From a bacterium UBP10_UBA1149 (GTDB lineage: Bacteria; Desulfobacterota; Binatia; UBA1149), in the NCBI GenBank assembly GCA_002311335.1, contig DBZX01000015.1, positions 106,430 through 144,363 on the forward strand: a stretch of 37,934 nucleotides of DNA, read 5' to 3'. The notes below the pieces were generated by a model, which was not told where the DNA came from, did not search any database, and saw nothing but the letters and a program-made list of their open reading frames with translations. Positions within the stretch are counted from its first letter, which is position 1. Every line of letters starts with the position of its first letter. A program made the translations under genes and the position numbers. Shown piece after piece: positions 8,460 through 18,650 of this stretch.

Positions 8460-8488
8460 TTAATACTAGACCTTGCGGCTCTTCTCAA
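8460..8488 (-). promoter_or_regulatory. Candidate sigma-70 promoter of the rpsP operon
   Basis: On the minus strand a TTGAGA (-35, 8488-8483) is followed after exactly 17 bases by TATTAA (-10, 8465-8460), about 58 bases before the rpsP ATG and just after the groEL terminator. The position fits; the -10 matches consensus at four of six bases. No experimental support. Confidence 0.45.
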
Positions 8489-8527
8489 GGGCTACGGCCT
8501 ATTTTCTGATATCAGTGGTCAACAAAA

Positions 8528-8561
8528 GACCCCCCGCCGACTGTTAGGCCGACGGGGGGTC
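8528..8561 (-). terminator. Rho-independent terminator of groESL
   Basis: Inverted repeat with a 14-bp stem (GACCCCCCGTCGGC / GTCGGCGGGGGGTC on the minus strand, two G-U pairs) and a six-base loop, followed by TTTTGTTG. It lies 30-60 bases after the groEL stop. The mismatches become G-U pairs only in the minus-strand RNA, which fixes its orientation. Confidence 0.9.
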
Positions 8562-8590
8562 AAGGTTTTCTTCCCTTAAAAACAGGGAAT

Positions 8591-10252
<1,662 letters not shown>

Positions 10253-10355
10253 GTTACTGGTCTCTCCTCCGAGCGGGTTTTACCCGACTGGGTTTTTCTT
10301 TTCCTTGGTAGCACTACGGGCCACCACGGGGTTGCGTTCAATTGGTCTACGCGGC

Positions 10356-10646
10356 TCAGCCTTCGACCACGCCGAGGATGTCGTCCTCGCGCATGATCAG
10401 GTGCTCGATACCGTTTATTTCGATCTCGTTGCCGGAGTACTTGCCGAAAAGGATGCTGTCGCCCTTTTTGACGCCGGGCTTGCGCACCGATCCGTCATCG
10501 TTGATGTGGCCACCGCCAACGGCGACCACTTTGCCTTCCTGGGGCTTTTCCTTTGCTGTATCCGGAATGATTATGCCGCCGGAGGAAAGTTCTTCCTCGG
10601 CGATTCTCTGTACGAGTACACGATCCTGTAATGGACGAATCTTCAT
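10356..10646 (-). CDS. groS: Co-chaperonin GroES
   Basis: 10-kDa co-chaperonin, 96 aa. MKIRPLQDRVLVQRI, the mobile loop around EEELSSGGIIIPDTAKEKP, GKVVAVGGG and the C-terminal GIEHLIMREDDILGV are all standard. The family-wide LDDRVLV start is recognisable. GGAGG lies upstream of the ATG. It is the first gene of the groESL transcript. No inverted CIRCE element (TTAGCACTC-N9-GAGTGCTAA) is visible upstream, so HrcA control is not evident. Confidence 0.99.
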   Translation of the reverse strand: MKIRPLQDRVLVQRIAEEELSSGGIIIPDTAKEKPQEGKVVAVGGGHINDDGSVRKPGVKKGDSILFGKYSGNEIEINGIEHLIMREDDILGVVEG

Positions 10647-10753
10647 GATGTTTGTCTGCCTCCTGAGCCTGACGAGTATTGAGTCTTAAAATTAACGTAA
10701 CGAGGGCGCTTCGTAGCCCAGTAGACGGGTTATTTGCTGCCCAAACCTTGCGA

Positions 10754-10781
10754 ACATTAATGGCGGGCAGCCGCGTGTCAA
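10754..10781 (-). promoter_or_regulatory. Candidate groESL promoter
   Basis: Minus strand: TTGACA (perfect -35, 10781-10776), 16-base spacer, then TAATGT (weak -10, 10759-10754). It leaves a leader of about 100 bases before groES. The -10 matches only three of six bases, so this is tentative; a heat-shock sigma promoter was not recognised. Confidence 0.35.
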
Positions 10782-10801
10782 GGATATTCGGCAAAAAAAA
10801 C

Positions 10802-10831
10802 CGCCCGCCCGCCTCTGAAGGGCGCTTTTTT
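10802..10831 (-). terminator. Terminator downstream of the DUF507 pair (bidirectional form)
   Basis: CGCCC / GGGCG stem with a 9- to 13-base loop, followed on the minus strand by eight T (complement of the A run at 10793-10800) and on the plus strand by six T (10826-10831). The genes that need it read leftwards and end at 10877. Confidence 0.6.
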
Positions 10832-10876
10832 ACCGGGGAAGGCTGGCCCCGGGGCCGGTCGCGCGGGCCCGGGTTT

Positions 10877-11158
10877 CTAGCGCCGCTTGGCCAGTTCTTC
10901 GCTGTATTGCCGGTAGAGCAGGTCCCACTCGCTGCTGCCCTCTGGCACCTGTCGGCTGAGCGACTCGATTCGCTGCCTCACGGCCCGGTCGAGCTCGGGG
11001 TCGTGGGCCCAGGCGGCCATGATGACCGAGGCCAGCACGCGCAGCGCCGCGCCTTCGTCCACCACGCTGACGCCAGCAGTATTTCTCAAGGTCCCGAGGG
11101 CGGTCGTCGCGATAGACTCGACCCTCTGGTCCGACATTCCCCGTCCACCGCCGCTCAC
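10877..11158 (-). CDS. DUF507 family protein (second of a pair)
   Basis: About 93 aa. The C-terminal half (AVRQRIESLSRQVPEGSSEWDLLYRQYSEELAKRR, cited for its RxxIxSLSRxVPEGSxEWDxLY pattern) is a close match to DUF507, a small helical family of unknown function common in deltaproteobacterial-type genomes and Nitrospirota. It starts with GTG 11158, overlapping the stop of the upstream DUF507 gene (GTGA); an internal ATG at 11137 with a purine-rich GGTGGAC-GGGGA upstream is equally plausible. No catalytic motif is seen. Confidence 0.82.
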   Translation of the reverse strand: MSGGGRGMSDQRVESIATTALGTLRNTAGVSVVDEGAALRVLASVIMAAWAHDPELDRAVRQRIESLSRQVPEGSSEWDLLYRQYSEELAKRR

Positions 11159-11433
11159 AGGGCAAAGCCCCTGGCCTGGGCGATGCGTTCTTTCAGCCCC
11201 CGCAGCAGCGTGCTGCGGTCCATGCCGGAGGTCGAGCTGCCCAGCTTTTCAAACGTTCGTTCGGCTTCGAGCTGTATGGAGGCTTCGGCGGCAAAGTTGG
11301 CCGAGACCGCTGCCGAAACGGCCTCGGCTACCACGCCGTGGGGGCCTTTTATTGCTGGCGAGGCCTCGTCGAGCAACTTGCGGGCAGCCTGCATGGCGAC
11401 GTCCTCTATCGACTGCTTGCTGCGGTCTTTCAT
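11155..11433 (-). CDS. DUF507-like protein (first of a pair)
   Basis: 92 aa, starting MKDRSKQSIEDVAMQAARKL and ending GMDRSTLLRGLKERIAQARGFAL; the closing LxxxKExIAxxRGFxL pattern is the signature of the divergent DUF507 member usually encoded right beside the canonical one. The middle is acidic and helical. ATG 11433. It overlaps its partner by four bases, suggesting they work together, possibly as a hetero-oligomer; function is unknown. Confidence 0.75.
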   Translation of the reverse strand: MKDRSKQSIEDVAMQAARKLLDEASPAIKGPHGVVAEAVSAAVSANFAAEASIQLEAERTFEKLGSSTSGMDRSTLLRGLKERIAQARGFAL

Positions 11434-11561
11434 GCTGCGTGCCCCATCCCGGGGCTACAATACCGGGGGCTGGTGGCTACCGCCAGAGATAAACGATGGT
11501 TGGGCGATGGTGTCGGCGGCCCTGTTGAAAACTCTGCCAAGGGCAGTAGGCTGGTAAACAG

Positions 11562-12485
11562 ATGATGGTCAAACCAGCTCCCCTGGCAGCAGGCGACAGG
11601 GTCGCCCTGGTGGCCCCGTCCGGGGTATGCGACCCCGGCCGCCTGGCAACCGGCGTGCAACTGTTGCGCGATTGGGGACTGGACCCGGTCACGCTGGCCG
11701 TCGATGGGCGGTTTCGCTACATGGCCGACTCCGACCAGCGGCGCGCCGCTGCCCTTACCGAGGCTTTTTCCAACAACGACTACCGGGCCGTGATGGCGGT
11801 TCGCGGAGGTTTCGGCTGCGCTCGCCTGATCGACCGTTTTGACACGGCGCTGGTGGCTGCCAATCCCATAATACTCACCGGTTTCAGCGACCTTTCTTTG
11901 CTGCTCAACCGCGTGGTGCAGGAAGCCGGCGTGGCCTGCTACCATGCGCCCATGGTCGCGGCCGATCTCCCGCGCCTCGGCGAAGCTGCCAGGGAGTCGT
12001 TCCGGCGTTTCCTCTTCGGCGAAGACGGCTGGTTTGCAGGCCAGGCCGAGCAGTGCTGGCGCGGTGGTGTGGCGGAGGGCCTGCTGGTCGGGGGCTGCCT
12101 TTCGGTGCTGGTCACTACCCTGGGAACCCCCGCTGAAATCGACACCGAATCACGCATACTGTTTCTCGAAGACGTCGCTGAGAAGCCCTACCGCATCGAT
12201 CGCATGATGACCCACCTGCGACAGGCCGGAAAACTCGATCGCGTAGCGGGCCTGGTGCTTGGACCCATGACCGATTGCGATGACGGCCAGGGTCCCGGCG
12301 TTCTCAGGGACATAGTTCTCGAGGCGTTGGCTGGCATTGACTGCCCGGTGGCCTGGGGGCTGCAGTCGGGGCACGGCTGCGACAACGGTGTGCTACCTTT
12401 CGGATGCAGGGTGAGACTCGACGCTGACGCGCCAGGCCTCGAGCTGCTCGAGTCGGTGCTGTCCCCGGCCACGAGGTCGGGGTAG
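11562..12485 (+). CDS. ldcA: LD-carboxypeptidase (peptidase family S66)
   Basis: Cytoplasmic murein tetrapeptide carboxypeptidase of family S66, 307 aa, the usual length. It removes the terminal D-Ala from recycled tetrapeptides. The nucleophile lies in GFSDLS (S109), the catalytic Glu in LFLEDVAEKPYRIDRM (E203) and the His in GLQSGHGCDNGVLPFG (H271). The N-terminal GDRVALVAPSG and the MAVRGGFGCARLIDRFD block confirm the fold. The start is ATG 11562 or the next codon (MM); the ribosome-binding site is weak. It leads a murein-turnover block with a beta-lactamase-like gene and mpl. Confidence 0.93.
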   Translation: MMVKPAPLAAGDRVALVAPSGVCDPGRLATGVQLLRDWGLDPVTLAVDGRFRYMADSDQRRAAALTEAFSNNDYRAVMAVRGGFGCARLIDRFDTALVAANPIILTGFSDLSLLLNRVVQEAGVACYHAPMVAADLPRLGEAARESFRRFLFGEDGWFAGQAEQCWRGGVAEGLLVGGCLSVLVTTLGTPAEIDTESRILFLEDVAEKPYRIDRMMTHLRQAGKLDRVAGLVLGPMTDCDDGQGPGVLRDIVLEALAGIDCPVAWGLQSGHGCDNGVLPFGCRVRLDADAPGLELLESVLSPATRSG

Positions 12486-12508
12486 GCCGACTCCACGAGT
12501 TAAGCAAG

Positions 12509-13702
12509 GTGAGTAAGGGTGGGCAGGTATGGGCCGGGTTGGAGTCGCTGGTCGAAGAGGCCATGGGCCGGGGCGTGAGTCCGGGCGTGGTGCTGCTTGT
12601 AGGCCGGGGCGAAGACGTAATTTACCAGCGCGGCTGGGGTCGCCTGGGACTGGGCGAGAACCCCGACGTAGACAGCGCGGTTATACCCGCTACGCGTTTT
12701 GACGTGGCCTCACTGAGCAAGCCCCTGGCGACGTTTGCCTCGCTTGTGTTGCTAATGGCAGAGGGGCACTTGCTGCTGGGCCAGCCGGTGGCCGATTTTT
12801 TTCCAGGCTTTGGCGGCGTGGGACCCTTTGCCGGTGCGGGAGCAGGTGGAACTTCGGTCACCGTCAGCCAGCTGCTCACCCACAGTTCGGGCTTGCCCGA
12901 CTGGGTGCCGTATTTCAAGGCCCCGGAATTTGCCGCGGCCGGGCCGCAGCCGTTCACCTTCGACAAGCGTCGTCGCAGCCGCCTCGTGGCCGAGGTCGCC
13001 CGCCAGCCGTTGGTGTACGAACCCGGCAGCGAGTCGCGCTACAGCGATCTCGGTTTCATACTGCTGGGTGACATCGTAGAGCAGATCTCCGGCGAGGGTC
13101 TCGACGAGTTTATCACCTCGAGGCTGCTGCAACCGCTTGGCACGGGGGCTGGTTTCCGTCGTCCGGGCTCAGGCGTCCGGGGGCAGCCCGACGCCGAGTT
13201 AGCTCCCTGTGGAATCTGCGGGTGGCGGCAGCGGCTGGTGCAGGGGCAGGTGCAGGACGAGAACGCCTGGCTTATGGGCGGGGTGGCCGGGCACGCGGGA
13301 TTGTTTGCCTCGGCCCGGGACATCCACCTGTTGGCCGCTGAGCACGAGGCCGCGCTGGCTGGCAAGTCAACGCTGCTCGACGGCCGGCTGCTGCGCCACC
13401 TGCTCGACGCCGAGCCGTCGGTGCCTGGCTCGACCTGGCTGCCCGGCTGGGACACGCCCACGCCAGGCGCCTCGACGGCCGGCAGCCTGGTCGGCGCGCG
13501 CGCGCTCGGGCACCTGGGCTACACCGGTAGCTCGCTTTGGATAGACCGCGACCGGGGGGTGCACGTGGTGCTGCTCAGCAACCGCGTTCATCCCCACACT
13601 GGCAACCGCGGCATCGCTGCGCTCAGGCCGGCGGTGCACGACGCAGTGTTCGAGTGCGTTGATTCGCTGTCTCGACAGCGGTCACGCAAGCGTGCAGACT
13701 GA
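12509..13702 (+). CDS. Class C beta-lactamase-like serine hydrolase
   Basis: 397 aa, of the beta-lactamase/transpeptidase-like (PF00144) group. The SxxK motif is S68-L-S-K71 (FDVASLSKPLATF) and the YxN-position motif is Y178-S-D180 (ESRYSDLGFILLG). HLGYTGSSLWID near the C-terminus corresponds to the HTG-type third motif (GYTG). No signal peptide is evident, so it is probably cytoplasmic. Its place between ldcA and mpl suggests a DD-peptidase, esterase or amidase acting on murein fragments. GTG start at 12509 preceded by AGCAAG; it overlaps the next gene by a few bases. Confidence 0.88.
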   Translation: MSKGGQVWAGLESLVEEAMGRGVSPGVVLLVGRGEDVIYQRGWGRLGLGENPDVDSAVIPATRFDVASLSKPLATFASLVLLMAEGHLLLGQPVADFFPGFGGVGPFAGAGAGGTSVTVSQLLTHSSGLPDWVPYFKAPEFAAAGPQPFTFDKRRRSRLVAEVARQPLVYEPGSESRYSDLGFILLGDIVEQISGEGLDEFITSRLLQPLGTGAGFRRPGSGVRGQPDAELAPCGICGWRQRLVQGQVQDENAWLMGGVAGHAGLFASARDIHLLAAEHEAALAGKSTLLDGRLLRHLLDAEPSVPGSTWLPGWDTPTPGASTAGSLVGARALGHLGYTGSSLWIDRDRGVHVVLLSNRVHPHTGNRGIAALRPAVHDAVFECVDSLSRQRSRKRAD

Positions 13703-15128
13703 ACGGGTCGTGGCAGGCAAATCACAACACGTACATCTCGTGGCTGTATGCGGCGTCGGCATGGCGCCGCTGGCCGTCATGCTCAAGCAGTCGGGCTACA
13801 CAGTGAGCGGCTCCGACAAGGCTTCCTATCCGCCCATGGGGCAGGTGCTGGCCGACGCCGGCATAGAGATACTCGAAGGTTTTTCGCCCGACCATCTTGA
13901 CCCCCTGCCCGACGTGGTAGTTATCGGCAACGCGGTGTCGGCCAGCAACCCCGAGGCCGCGGAGGTCGAGCGCCTGGGGCTGCCGCGCCTGTCATTCCCC
14001 GAGGCGGTGGCCCGCTACTTCCTGCGCGATCGGCGTAGCCTGGTGGTGGCCGGTACGCACGGCAAGACAACCACCACCGGCATGCTGGCGCGCGTGCTCG
14101 AGGTCGCCGGCGAGGACCCCGGCTACCTGGTGGGCGGCCTGGTGCGCGACCTCAAAGGCTTGGCGCGGGCGGGCCGGGCGGGCGCCTGGTTTGCCATCGA
14201 GGGCGACGAGTACGACTCGGCCTACTTCGACAAGGGCCCCAAGTTTGTTCACTACCAGCCGGCGGCGAGCATAATCACCAGCGTTGAGTTCGACCACGCT
14301 GACATCTACCGCGACGTGGAGCACGTCAAGAGTTCCTTTGCGCGCCTGGTCGAGTTGCTGCCCGAAGGCGCCCCGCTGGTGGTTTGCGGCGACTATCCCC
14401 ACCTGCTCGACCTGCTTGGTTCGTCGCCGCGGCCGGGCTTGATCAGTTACGGTTGCGGCGACAACAACCAGTGGAGGCCCACAGAACTCGAGCACGGTTC
14501 GGCCGGCAGTTCGTTCCGACCGTCGCTTGAAGGTGAGCTGGGCCCGCGCTTGCAGCTGCGGCTTCACGGCAGCATCAACGTGCTCAACGCGCTGGCGGTG
14601 TTTGTGCTTTCGAGACAGCTCGGTATATCCGACGCCGCCGTGGCCGAAGCCCTGGCGGGGTACCGGGGTGCCGCCAGGAGGCAGGAGCTGGTGGGCAGTG
14701 CTGCGGGCGTGGACGTGATCGATGATTTTGCCCATCACCCCACCGCGGTTGCCGGCAGCCTGGCTGCCATGGCCGACGCGTACAACGGGCGCAGGGTGTG
14801 GGCGGTGTTCGAACCGCGCTCCAACACCAGCCGCAGGTCGGTCTTCCAGGCTCGCTATACCGAGGCCCTGGCCCTGGCCGACCGAGTCGTCCTGAGCGAG
14901 GTGTTCCACAAGGAGAACGATACCCTGGCCGAGGGCGAAGCGCTCGACACCGAGGCCGTGGTTGAGGAGCTGAACAGCACGGGCACCCCGGCCTGGCAGG
15001 CCGACGGTCCCGACGTCATACTCGACCGCCTGCCGGGCGAGCTCAAAGCGGGCGACGTGGTGCTGTGCATGTCCAACGGCGCTTTTGGAGATCTTCCGCG
15101 CCGCCTGCTGGCCGCTCTCGGCGGCTGA
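13692..15128 (+). CDS. mpl: UDP-N-acetylmuramate:L-alanyl-gamma-D-glutamyl-meso-diaminopimelate ligase
   Basis: Mur-ligase family enzyme that attaches recycled murein tripeptide to UDP-MurNAc. It has the Mpl-specific GSDKASYPPMGQVL, the ATP loop GTHGKTTTTGM, EGDEYDSAYFDKGPKFVHY (an Mpl hallmark not in MurC) and FDHADIYRDVEHV; DDFAHHPTAVAGSLAA and FEPRSNTSRR follow in the C-terminal domain. Starts at GTG 13692 or GTG 13710; I list the longer, which overlaps the preceding stop. Together with ldcA this gives a complete tripeptide-salvage branch. Confidence 0.93.
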   Translation: MQTERVVAGKSQHVHLVAVCGVGMAPLAVMLKQSGYTVSGSDKASYPPMGQVLADAGIEILEGFSPDHLDPLPDVVVIGNAVSASNPEAAEVERLGLPRLSFPEAVARYFLRDRRSLVVAGTHGKTTTTGMLARVLEVAGEDPGYLVGGLVRDLKGLARAGRAGAWFAIEGDEYDSAYFDKGPKFVHYQPAASIITSVEFDHADIYRDVEHVKSSFARLVELLPEGAPLVVCGDYPHLLDLLGSSPRPGLISYGCGDNNQWRPTELEHGSAGSSFRPSLEGELGPRLQLRLHGSINVLNALAVFVLSRQLGISDAAVAEALAGYRGAARRQELVGSAAGVDVIDDFAHHPTAVAGSLAAMADAYNGRRVWAVFEPRSNTSRRSVFQARYTEALALADRVVLSEVFHKENDTLAEGEALDTEAVVEELNSTGTPAWQADGPDVILDRLPGELKAGDVVLCMSNGAFGDLPRRLLAALGG

Positions 15129-15134
15129 ACTGTT

Positions 15135-17288
15135 CTATTTTCCGGCAGCGCTGTCGCCGCTGGAGCCATACACGCGCTCGAAATTGCGAGCGTTGCGGAG
15201 AACCTTTTTCACGTAGCCACGGGTCTCGCGGTAGGAAATTCTTTCGATGAACTCATCCTCGTCGAGGCCGTCCAGCCGGTCGAACCAGCGTTGCGCCGCG
15301 TTCTCGCCCGCGTTGTAACCGGCCAGCATGAGGACGGGGTTGTCGTTGAAGCGCCGCGCGAGCGAGGCGAGGTAAGCCGTGCCCAGCGCGATGTTGACGT
15401 CGGGCACGAAGAGGTCGTCGCGCGAAGGCTCTGCCCGGTCCGTCGCCCTGGCCACCCGCCTGGCGGTGGGCAAGAGCAGTTGCATCAACCCGTAGGCAGC
15501 GGCCGGCGAGGTGGCGTGCGCGTCAAAAACGCTTTCCTGTTTCATCAGCGCGTAGACCAGCGAGGGGCGGATCTTCCAGCGACCCGCTTCGCGCCCCACG
15601 ATGTCGGCATGGGCCCTGGGGTAGAGAAACGGGTACAGCTGGGCATCGTTGAGCAGGCCCTTGCGATAGAGCTGCAGTGCCACGCGCAGGCTGCTGTTCC
15701 AGGCACCCGACGCGGCCAGCTGCGGCAACAGGGCCAGCAGTTGCTCGCTGCTGCGGCCGCTCGTCAGCCGAGCGGTTTCGGTGGCCCCGTGGTGGCCCAG
15801 GCCGGCGATTCTCAGTGCTTCCGCCCGCGCCAGTGTGCGCCGTGCAGAGGCGTCAAGCGTGACCGTTGAGCGTGGAAGATTTTCGACCGTGGCCGCGGGC
15901 GCCCTGAGCGGGAGCCGTTGCTCGACCAGCCAGGAATAAAAGCCGTCGGGAAACTCGGCCAGCAGCTGCCGGTAGACGGCCAGGGCCTCGTTGCTGGTCT
16001 TGCCAGCCGCGCGTTCAATGGAGCGGGCTTTCCAGTACAGGGCGCCTTCGCGTCCACTCGGGCTGGAGGGCCTGCTGACTCCTGACCCACGGGCCGGTGG
16101 CTTGGTGGCCTGCACGATGAGACCGAACTTCCACGCCGCGCCAGGGTAGTTGCCCGCCCGGTACGAGGCCCAGCCGGCCCGCCACGCGGACTCACTGCGG
16201 ATGTGCTGGTCAGGGCTTTTTTCGGCCGAGCGATAGTGGGCGGCCGCGCTGTTGTAGCGGCGGGCCGACTCATGGATGCGGCCCGAGGCGTAGTGGGCTT
16301 TGTGCTCTTCGTCCAGCCCCGACCCCAGCGACAGAAATTTTTCGAAGCGTTGCAGGGCCAGCGTCGACTGGTTCGCGTTCCAGCTGTACACCGCCGACTC
16401 GTACAGCAGTCGCGCCGACCGGCCCGGGTCGCTTTCGCCCGCAGATTTCTGCGACAGCCACCAGGCAGCCGCCTGCTTATCTTTCAGGGCCGCGGTCGAG
16501 CGGGCCCGGCCGAGAATCGAAGTCGTGCGCGATGGGTGGCGCGGAAAGTCCTTGAGCAGCTTGTCCAGCATCGCTACGCGTTGGCTGTGCCTGCCCTCGG
16601 CACCCAGCAGCCGGGTCTCGGCCACCAGCTGCTCGGCGCTGGTCGGCAACAGTTTCGGGTTGTCGCTTTGCAGATCGGATGCCAGCTCGGCGGCCGGCCT
16701 GCCCGATTGACCGCCGGGGTCTCTTGCCCTGGCGCGGTTGGCCAGCTCGAGCGAACGCCGGGGGTCCGAGGCCTGCAGGCGGCGCGCAGCCGCCACCGCG
16801 ATGGCCGCAAAATCGGCGTTGAGGGTGGTTCCGCCGCGGTACTTTTCGGCCAGCTCGAGTACGCGGGCATCTGCTGTTTCCGGCAGGCCAACCAGCAGCG
16901 CTGCGCTGGCGGGCGCCACCGGCGAGTCGGGTACCAGCGCCAGCAGCTTCTCGAGTTCGGCGGCAGCCGCAGTTTTTTCATCGGCGGCCGCTTCGGCGCT
17001 CAAGCCGGTAGCAGCGAGCCTGCTGCGGGCCAGGAAGTAGAGCACGTAGTCCTGCAGCAGGGCGAAGTCGTTTTTCAGGGTGAGCAGGGTGCGCCGGGCC
17101 AGGGCCGGGTCGTTGTCCCCGCTGGCTGACAGGGCCGTCACCGCAGATCCCAGCCGGGCGGCGTGGGTGGCGTCGGATCTGCCGAGCAGGGATTTTTCGG
17201 GTGCCGCCAGGGCGCTGCAGGCGGTAACGGCCGGGGCCAGCAGTGTGGCTGTAAGCAGGAAGGAAAGCGCTCTAACTCTGGTCAGCAC
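15135..17288 (-). CDS. Soluble lytic murein transglycosylase (Slt70-like)
   Basis: 717 aa secreted enzyme that cleaves the MurNAc-GlcNAc bond, forming 1,6-anhydro products. After a signal peptide (LSFLLTATLLAPAVTAC) comes a long alpha-superhelical U-domain (about 30-540) with TPR-like repeats. The C-terminal SLT domain carries the catalytic Glu in ALMKQESVFD (E585), GLMQLLLPTA and AGYNAG motifs, followed by ETRGYVKKVLRNA. V-T-A-C matches a weak lipobox, so lipoprotein anchoring is possible. It converges with mpl, six bases apart. ATG/GTG at 17288. Confidence 0.92.
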   Translation of the reverse strand: MLTRVRALSFLLTATLLAPAVTACSALAAPEKSLLGRSDATHAARLGSAVTALSASGDNDPALARRTLLTLKNDFALLQDYVLYFLARSRLAATGLSAEAAADEKTAAAAELEKLLALVPDSPVAPASAALLVGLPETADARVLELAEKYRGGTTLNADFAAIAVAAARRLQASDPRRSLELANRARARDPGGQSGRPAAELASDLQSDNPKLLPTSAEQLVAETRLLGAEGRHSQRVAMLDKLLKDFPRHPSRTTSILGRARSTAALKDKQAAAWWLSQKSAGESDPGRSARLLYESAVYSWNANQSTLALQRFEKFLSLGSGLDEEHKAHYASGRIHESARRYNSAAAHYRSAEKSPDQHIRSESAWRAGWASYRAGNYPGAAWKFGLIVQATKPPARGSGVSRPSSPSGREGALYWKARSIERAAGKTSNEALAVYRQLLAEFPDGFYSWLVEQRLPLRAPAATVENLPRSTVTLDASARRTLARAEALRIAGLGHHGATETARLTSGRSSEQLLALLPQLAASGAWNSSLRVALQLYRKGLLNDAQLYPFLYPRAHADIVGREAGRWKIRPSLVYALMKQESVFDAHATSPAAAYGLMQLLLPTARRVARATDRAEPSRDDLFVPDVNIALGTAYLASLARRFNDNPVLMLAGYNAGENAAQRWFDRLDGLDEDEFIERISYRETRGYVKKVLRNARNFERVYGSSGDSAAGK

Positions 17289-17335
17289 GTGGTCTCCTTT
17301 TTGACTTTACCTGAGCGGGTTCAAGAATACAGGCC

Positions 17336-17965
17336 ATGGATACCGGCCGCCTCGTATTGGCGTCTGCCTCGCCAAGGCGGCGCGAGATTCTCGATCGAGA
17401 GGGTTACAGTTTCGATATTGACGTAGCCGGGGTCGAGGAACTTCAGTGCCTGGGCGAATCAGCGCTGCACGCCACTATCCGCCTGGCCCTGGAGAAGGCC
17501 GACGCGGTGGTGGGCCGGCGCCACCCGGGCGAAGTAGTCCTCGGCGCCGACACCACGGTGGTGGTAGGGGAAATGATGATGGGAAAACCCATCGACCGCG
17601 CCCAGGCGGTTGACTACCTGCTCATGCTCGCGGGACGCAACCACCTCGTCTACACGGGCTGGGCGCTGCTGGCGGCCGGCGGCGGTACGGGCCTGGCGCC
17701 ACCCGTCTGCGGGTTTACACGCTCGGTGGTGCGCATGAGGGAGTTTTCGAGATTGGAGGCCGAGCGCTACGTAGCAATGGGCGAAAGCGACGACAAGGCT
17801 GGTGGTTACGCGTCGCAAGGGCTGGGGCGCGCGCTGGTGGCTGCGGTAGTGGGTTGTGTGGACAACGCGATCGGTCTGCCCGTGGCGCAGCTCGAGGCTC
17901 CGCTTGCGCGCCGGGGAGTTCGGCCGCTGCAGCAAGGAGGGGGAGACGGTGGCGGTAGCCGATAG
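17336..17965 (+). CDS. maf: Maf-like nucleotide pyrophosphatase
   Basis: Nucleoside triphosphate pyrophosphatase of the Maf/HAM1-related fold, 209 aa, thought to hydrolyse dTTP/UTP or modified nucleotides. The N-terminal LVLASASPRRREIL and the EVVLGADTTVVV motif (catalytic D) are canonical, followed by KPIDRAQAVDYLLMLAGRNH. The C-terminus is extended with a Gly-rich tail where it overlaps the next gene by 17 bases. ATG 17336, with no strong ribosome-binding site. Confidence 0.92.
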   Translation: MDTGRLVLASASPRRREILDREGYSFDIDVAGVEELQCLGESALHATIRLALEKADAVVGRRHPGEVVLGADTTVVVGEMMMGKPIDRAQAVDYLLMLAGRNHLVYTGWALLAAGGGTGLAPPVCGFTRSVVRMREFSRLEAERYVAMGESDDKAGGYASQGLGRALVAAVVGCVDNAIGLPVAQLEAPLARRGVRPLQQGGGDGGGSR

Positions 17966-18650
17966 TCTTGCCGAGGTCAGGGAACGGCTGGCCGCGGCTG
18001 CTGCCCGTGCCGGCCGTGCAGACCGGCCGCCGCTGCTGGTGGCCGTCACCAAGAACCAGCCCGACGAAGCCCTGCTGGAGGCGGTCAGGGCGGGGCAGCT
18101 CGATTTCGGCGAGAACTACCTGCAGAAGGCCCTGCCGCGTATGCAGATCGCAGGCCTCGAAGACGTTCGCTGGCACCTCGTGGGACGCCTGCAGTCGAAC
18201 AAGGCCAAGCGGGCGGCCGACGCTTTTTACCTGCTGCATGGCATCGACTCGGCTTCGGCCGGCCGGGCCTTGTCGCGCGCTGTTGTCGCGCGGGGAGAAG
18301 CGGCCGCGCCTTGCCGCTTGTTGTTGCAGATCAAACTTGGCGGCGGCCAGGGGCGGGCCGGGGTAGAAGAGGCCCGGGCCGAGCAGCTCTTGAGGCAGTT
18401 GGCCGACATGCCGGGGCTGAGCATCGAAGGCCTTACCGGCGTAGCCGACCCGGGGCAGGAGGCGCGCCCGCAGTTTGAACGGCTGCGATTACTGCGGGAA
18501 AGACTGCGGGGGCTGGACCTGCCGCGGGCAGCGATGGTTGAGATATCTGCCGGCATGTCGGCTGACTACGAGGACGCGATCATGGAGGGTTCAACGATGG
18601 TAAGGATAGGCAGGGCTGTGTTCGGGCAGCGTGAAAGGGGCGAGTCGTGA
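17949..18650 (+). CDS. yggS: YggS family pyridoxal-phosphate homeostasis protein
   Basis: PLP-binding protein (COG0325), 233 aa, that buffers free PLP; it has no known enzymatic activity. LLVAVTKNQPDEAL holds the PLP lysine, then DFGENYLQKAL, RWHLVGRLQSNKAKRA, the ISAGMSADYEDAI phosphate-binding segment and STMVRIGRAVFG. I chose GTG 17949, preceded by AGGAGGGGG; the open frame extends to 17856 inside maf. The stop overlaps the proC start (GTGA), the frequent yggS-proC pair. Confidence 0.95.
   Translation: MAVADSLAEVRERLAAAAARAGRADRPPLLVAVTKNQPDEALLEAVRAGQLDFGENYLQKALPRMQIAGLEDVRWHLVGRLQSNKAKRAADAFYLLHGIDSASAGRALSRAVVARGEAAAPCRLLLQIKLGGGQGRAGVEEARAEQLLRQLADMPGLSIEGLTGVADPGQEARPQFERLRLLRERLRGLDLPRAAMVEISAGMSADYEDAIMEGSTMVRIGRAVFGQRERGES

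Noticed and set aside
10647..10790. CIRCE operator before groESL
   Set aside because: The TTAGCACTC-N9-GAGTGCTAA pattern is not present.
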